This document shows positions 61,010 through 64,000 of a stretch of 64,000 nucleotides of DNA, in pieces. This DNA comes from Fasciola hepatica (Eukaryota > Platyhelminthes > Trematoda > Plagiorchiida > Fasciolidae). Location of the stretch: assembly GCA_948099385.1 (NCBI GenBank), contig CANUEZ040000198.1, forward strand, positions 2,308,501 through 2,372,500. The letters run 5' to 3'. The stretch's first letter is position 1; each line of letters begins with the position of its first letter. The position numbers were made by a program, and so were the translations under genes. The notes under the pieces were generated by a model that worked only from the letters and a program-made list of their open reading frames with translations, was not told the DNA's origin and searched no databases.

Positions 61010-63155
61010 GTTTGCTCTCTCTTGCATTCTGTTATTCTGATCTAAAACTGAGGGCAAATCATTCAGGCATATTTAGCCGAATGTTGTTCGCAACTAATTT
61101 CATTAGTGAACATATTTCGTGTTTCAAATTAGTTCACTCTTCGGTCTATGTGATGCAGCTTTTCAAAATGGGGTCACTCCAGACAACGTTTTCGATTTTC
61201 TCATTGGTGTCTCATCTATACAGAATGCTAATGAAAGCGGAATAATCTTTTTCCTGAGTAGCTTGTATCGATCACTTGCCCGTCTTCAGTTGACCACTTA
61301 TAAGATACTGTGTTCCGTTGTGGTTGTCTTCAATCAGTTTGCGTAGGTGTCTCGTTTCTTCCACACCAGTGGTGTCCTCGTCTTAAAATTGTTCATCTCG
61401 GGTAGGAAGTGATGAAGTAAAAGAGTTAGACTGACGCAGACTAGTTAAGCTGAATCAAACAGTAAGTATTCGCTGGAGTGTGTGGATTTTCGACGAACAT
61501 CGACGTTGAATATCCGGGAGCTATATGTCCTCAGGAGATAGCCCAGGATACTTTCGGATCTCCCAGTGTTTTCTGTCTCAGCCGTGAAAAAGACGGAGAT
61601 GCATTGCTGGATGAAGGGTTGGAGAAAGTCATCGATGTGTTTGGGCCTGTAAACCACACGGCAATCGTCACGGTATCTTATGTACGAGAGTGATGTATAA
61701 CATAGTTTGATCGATCATATGACTATAGAAACACTGAGCAGATGTAAGACATGGAGTGCAGCATTTCTGTCAATCTTATCAGTAGTATGCACAGAACAAA
61801 AGGAAAATCATTTAGCAAATTAGGAAACGGCTAGGTAAGTTTAACTAGATCATGCTGAGGTAAATGCAAATTGTGGGTCGGGTGTATCAACGCGCATAAT
61901 GAGAGTCCAATTCAACTTATCGCTGCAGACTTGTAAGAGGATGAAAGCTTTGGCTTCTGATTCTTTCGAATAATTCGGACCGGTTGAACCAGATCCATCT
62001 GATGAAGATTGTTCATTGAGTGGTGAGCGGTTGATGAAACCGAGTTTCTCATGGTCGGTTGCTGTCCTTTGTACCAACCAGTTTGATGCATGCTCAGTCA
62101 TTCCGAGATTGAAGAATCCATCCGTTCTACCCACGTATGTCACTGCAGCTTTAGGTGATTTGATGTATAAAGTCGGAGACTTTTGGGTCAGAAGAACTCT
62201 GTGAGTGGGTTCTGAGGACCATTTTGTCTCAGATGTGTGGAAAATCTGCAATTCAGCAGCTGAATTCGTGCTCCTAAACCCCCATTTCGAACTTCGGTCA
62301 AATAGGTTGAACCGATAGTCACTTTTGAACGGAAGCAAAAAAGTGACTCACTTTTCACAAATATCCTGGCTTGTAAAGCCAAACGCCTTTCTCTTTGATG
62401 AATTCGAATTAACTTGTGAGGGTGCTCTTTTGCAAAACTGGATGAATGTACACACTTCCGTACTTGCTTTGTACGGCAAATTCGACTAAGCCCAGTTTGC
62501 AGAAAATAGTGCCCAACTAAGAAGTTGAAAGTTTGCACAGTCTGAACGCAAATACCGGACACCAAGCGGCCTGACAGGCAACGAGTGAAACTGGAATCCT
62601 AGTTTGTTCCTGGGATGCATAGTGTTACCAATGAATTTAAACATCGTTTTCACGTTTTCGAGACACGAACAAATTTACTTTAGGAGATTCAAGGATCCCA
62701 TTGAGGACCACCTGTTGCTTTTTTCGGCAACGTAGGCAATCTTTGAAAGCAGCTGTTCGAAAAGAATGGTTTTTCCCGGGAAAAATTCATCAACCTCTAC
62801 CATTCTATTAATTATTATTTTCATCACGGGTGATAATTTCTCGTTCAAGAAATATTGTCCTCTTGAATCAATTTATCATTTGACGGAGAAAGATGCAAAC
62901 CAGTGACAATATAATTATTTCGTAAAGTGTGTTCTAGAGAACGAAACATCACGTAGAGTTGATGTCACTCAAGCAGTTGATCGTCAGACCGGAAAACCTC
63001 ATGATTCGGTTTGCCATTAACAGTCAACTACCCAGCGTTTGAGTCTCAGTATAAGCTTGGTTGGTGTGCTTTGCTGACGGTTCCTTGCAAGAAGTAAACA
63101 GCATACACTACCTCCGCTTTATCCAGTGGTGATCTAAGTGTTCATACTGTGTCCT
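61010..63155 (-). repeat. Right arm of the large inverted repeat (Penelope-like element fragment)
   Basis: Reverse complement of 49549-51765. The part 62063-62923 matches the left arm without a visible difference, 62924-63155 differs at roughly ten sites, and 61010-62062 is much more diverged, with indels. Both arms point inward with respect to the endonuclease frame: + at left, - at right. The symmetry centre of the matching part falls at 56352. Confidence 0.93.
61850..62565 (-). pseudogene. Penelope-like element endonuclease remnant, right arm
   Basis: The 162-codon frame 61850-62338 repeats the left-arm endonuclease frame exactly through TEHASNWLVQRT. It then continues where the left copy stops: NRSPLNEQSSSDGSG and a C-terminal part with AKAFILLQVCSDK and FAFTSA, which recalls the helical end of Penelope-type endonucleases. 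The right copy is therefore the less damaged of the two beyond the shared core. It still lacks a start, an RT and the cysteine pair of the family's zinc-binding loop. A second overlapping frame (62188-62565) is identical to its left-arm partner because the DNA is identical. Confidence 0.6.
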
Positions 63156-64000
63156 GAATATTTTTATAAACAGCTGAATATTCCACTAAATGGACTGACC
63201 AGCTCGTTTCATTCTTTATTGACATCGCAAGTTCCAACGGGACGATTTGAATGAACCGTTCTCAAGTCACGTAACCGTTTTGTGTACTCGATGGTGAATA
63301 TTTGGGCGTTGCATAACCAGTGGAATGCAGACCAATACTGAGAGAAGAAAGGCAAGGATAAATGAAACATTTTAGCCTACTCGATTTTTCAAATCATTGT
63401 TGACAATGTTTGGATTGGTGTAGAATCTGGTGAGAAAGTGGATGGTATGTGGTTGATAATTATTTCTACGGGCAAACATGTATTTTTGGCGGGACCCTAC
63501 AGTTGATTTAGGAACTTTATTACTGAGATATGGTCTGGAAGATGTTTTGGTCATCTAGTATGCTTGGAGGCAATTTCTGACAACCCTTGTGGAGTTAGGA
63601 TAATACATATTAGGCAACCTGATCATAGTATAAAGGGGAATGCTGGAGCAAAAATATAGCATAAATATCCTAATATTAGGGGCCTCCTATGGAGAGCTAC
63701 AAGCCAAAGGACAGACTGGGAATACATCAATGCATCCAGAAGGCATAGAAAATAGCACTTGGGAATTGGCAGAATCTCAGGCAATCTGCAAATAGCCCGG
63801 ATAAAGGGCTATGGAACAAACTGTCAGCTGGGACAACAGGACCAGTTGAACAGAAATGTTGTCCAAGAGAATCGAGCCAAACTCCACAGGCAAATGAGCT
63901 GGTCCCAGCCAAAATACTCAGGTCACTGCAAGATCAACTTTGGTACAGCGCATTCTGGAAGAAAGGCGATTTAAACGAATGTGTTTGATGAACTCAACTT
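63156..64000. other. DNA outside the right arm without a recognised gene
   Basis: Base composition shifts at about 63665, where purine-rich sequence (GGGGCCTCCTATGG onward) begins and runs to the window end. It has a 71-codon + frame (63759-63974) and a 61-codon - frame, neither recognised. It may be the edge of another repeat that continues beyond the window. Confidence 0.45.

Overview
This window looks like repeat-dense, gene-poor eukaryotic DNA, probably from a flatworm and most plausibly a trematode. That assignment is an inference. It rests on the mix of decayed elements: a Ty3/gypsy relic of the CsRn1/Kabuki type, CR1/jockey-like non-LTR relics, and a pair of Penelope-like endonuclease remnants. 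Most open frames are short and broken. I recognise no complete host gene, no rRNA and no intact tRNA.

Layout. Bases 1-15775 are one tandem satellite: 39 full monomers of about 403 bp and a partial fortieth, with a degenerate half-copy at 15776-15995. Each monomer carries a tRNA-like split Pol III promoter (A box and B box 46 nt apart) and a TTTT run about 80 nt further on. The satellite is therefore best read as a tandemly amplified, tRNA-derived SINE-like unit. The right third shows a five-monomer (about 2,014 bp) higher-order repeat. One lone diverged monomer sits far away at 32484-32752.

From 18.0 to 23.9 kb there is a nest of elements: a 5'-side fragment of a CR1-like element (+ strand), split by a 441-bp insertion flanked by ACTATG direct repeats, then a 5'-truncated gypsy pol with a candidate 3' LTR. 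The gypsy reverse transcriptase has lost its catalytic aspartates, yet its integrase D,D35E residues remain. The stretch 24-46.8 kb is mostly unrecognisable, with small dispersed repeats, a tRNA-like SINE head and weak retroelement traces. A second CR1-like copy (- strand, running into the RT) occupies 46.8-49.1 kb.

From 49.5 to 63.2 kb lies a large inverted repeat. Two arms of about 2.2 kb in opposite orientation, each with a Penelope-type GIY-YIG-like endonuclease remnant, flank about 9.2 kb of spacer. About 860 bp of the arms is identical and indel-free by eye, while the adjoining inner parts have diverged strongly, which suggests gene conversion or recent exchange. The spacer holds a long TA microsatellite and one candidate host exon (54848-55026) encoding a signal-peptide-like N-terminus that ends at a consensus splice donor.

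The genes do not form a pathway. The most interesting biology is the Pol III-promoter-bearing satellite and the homogenised inverted arms.
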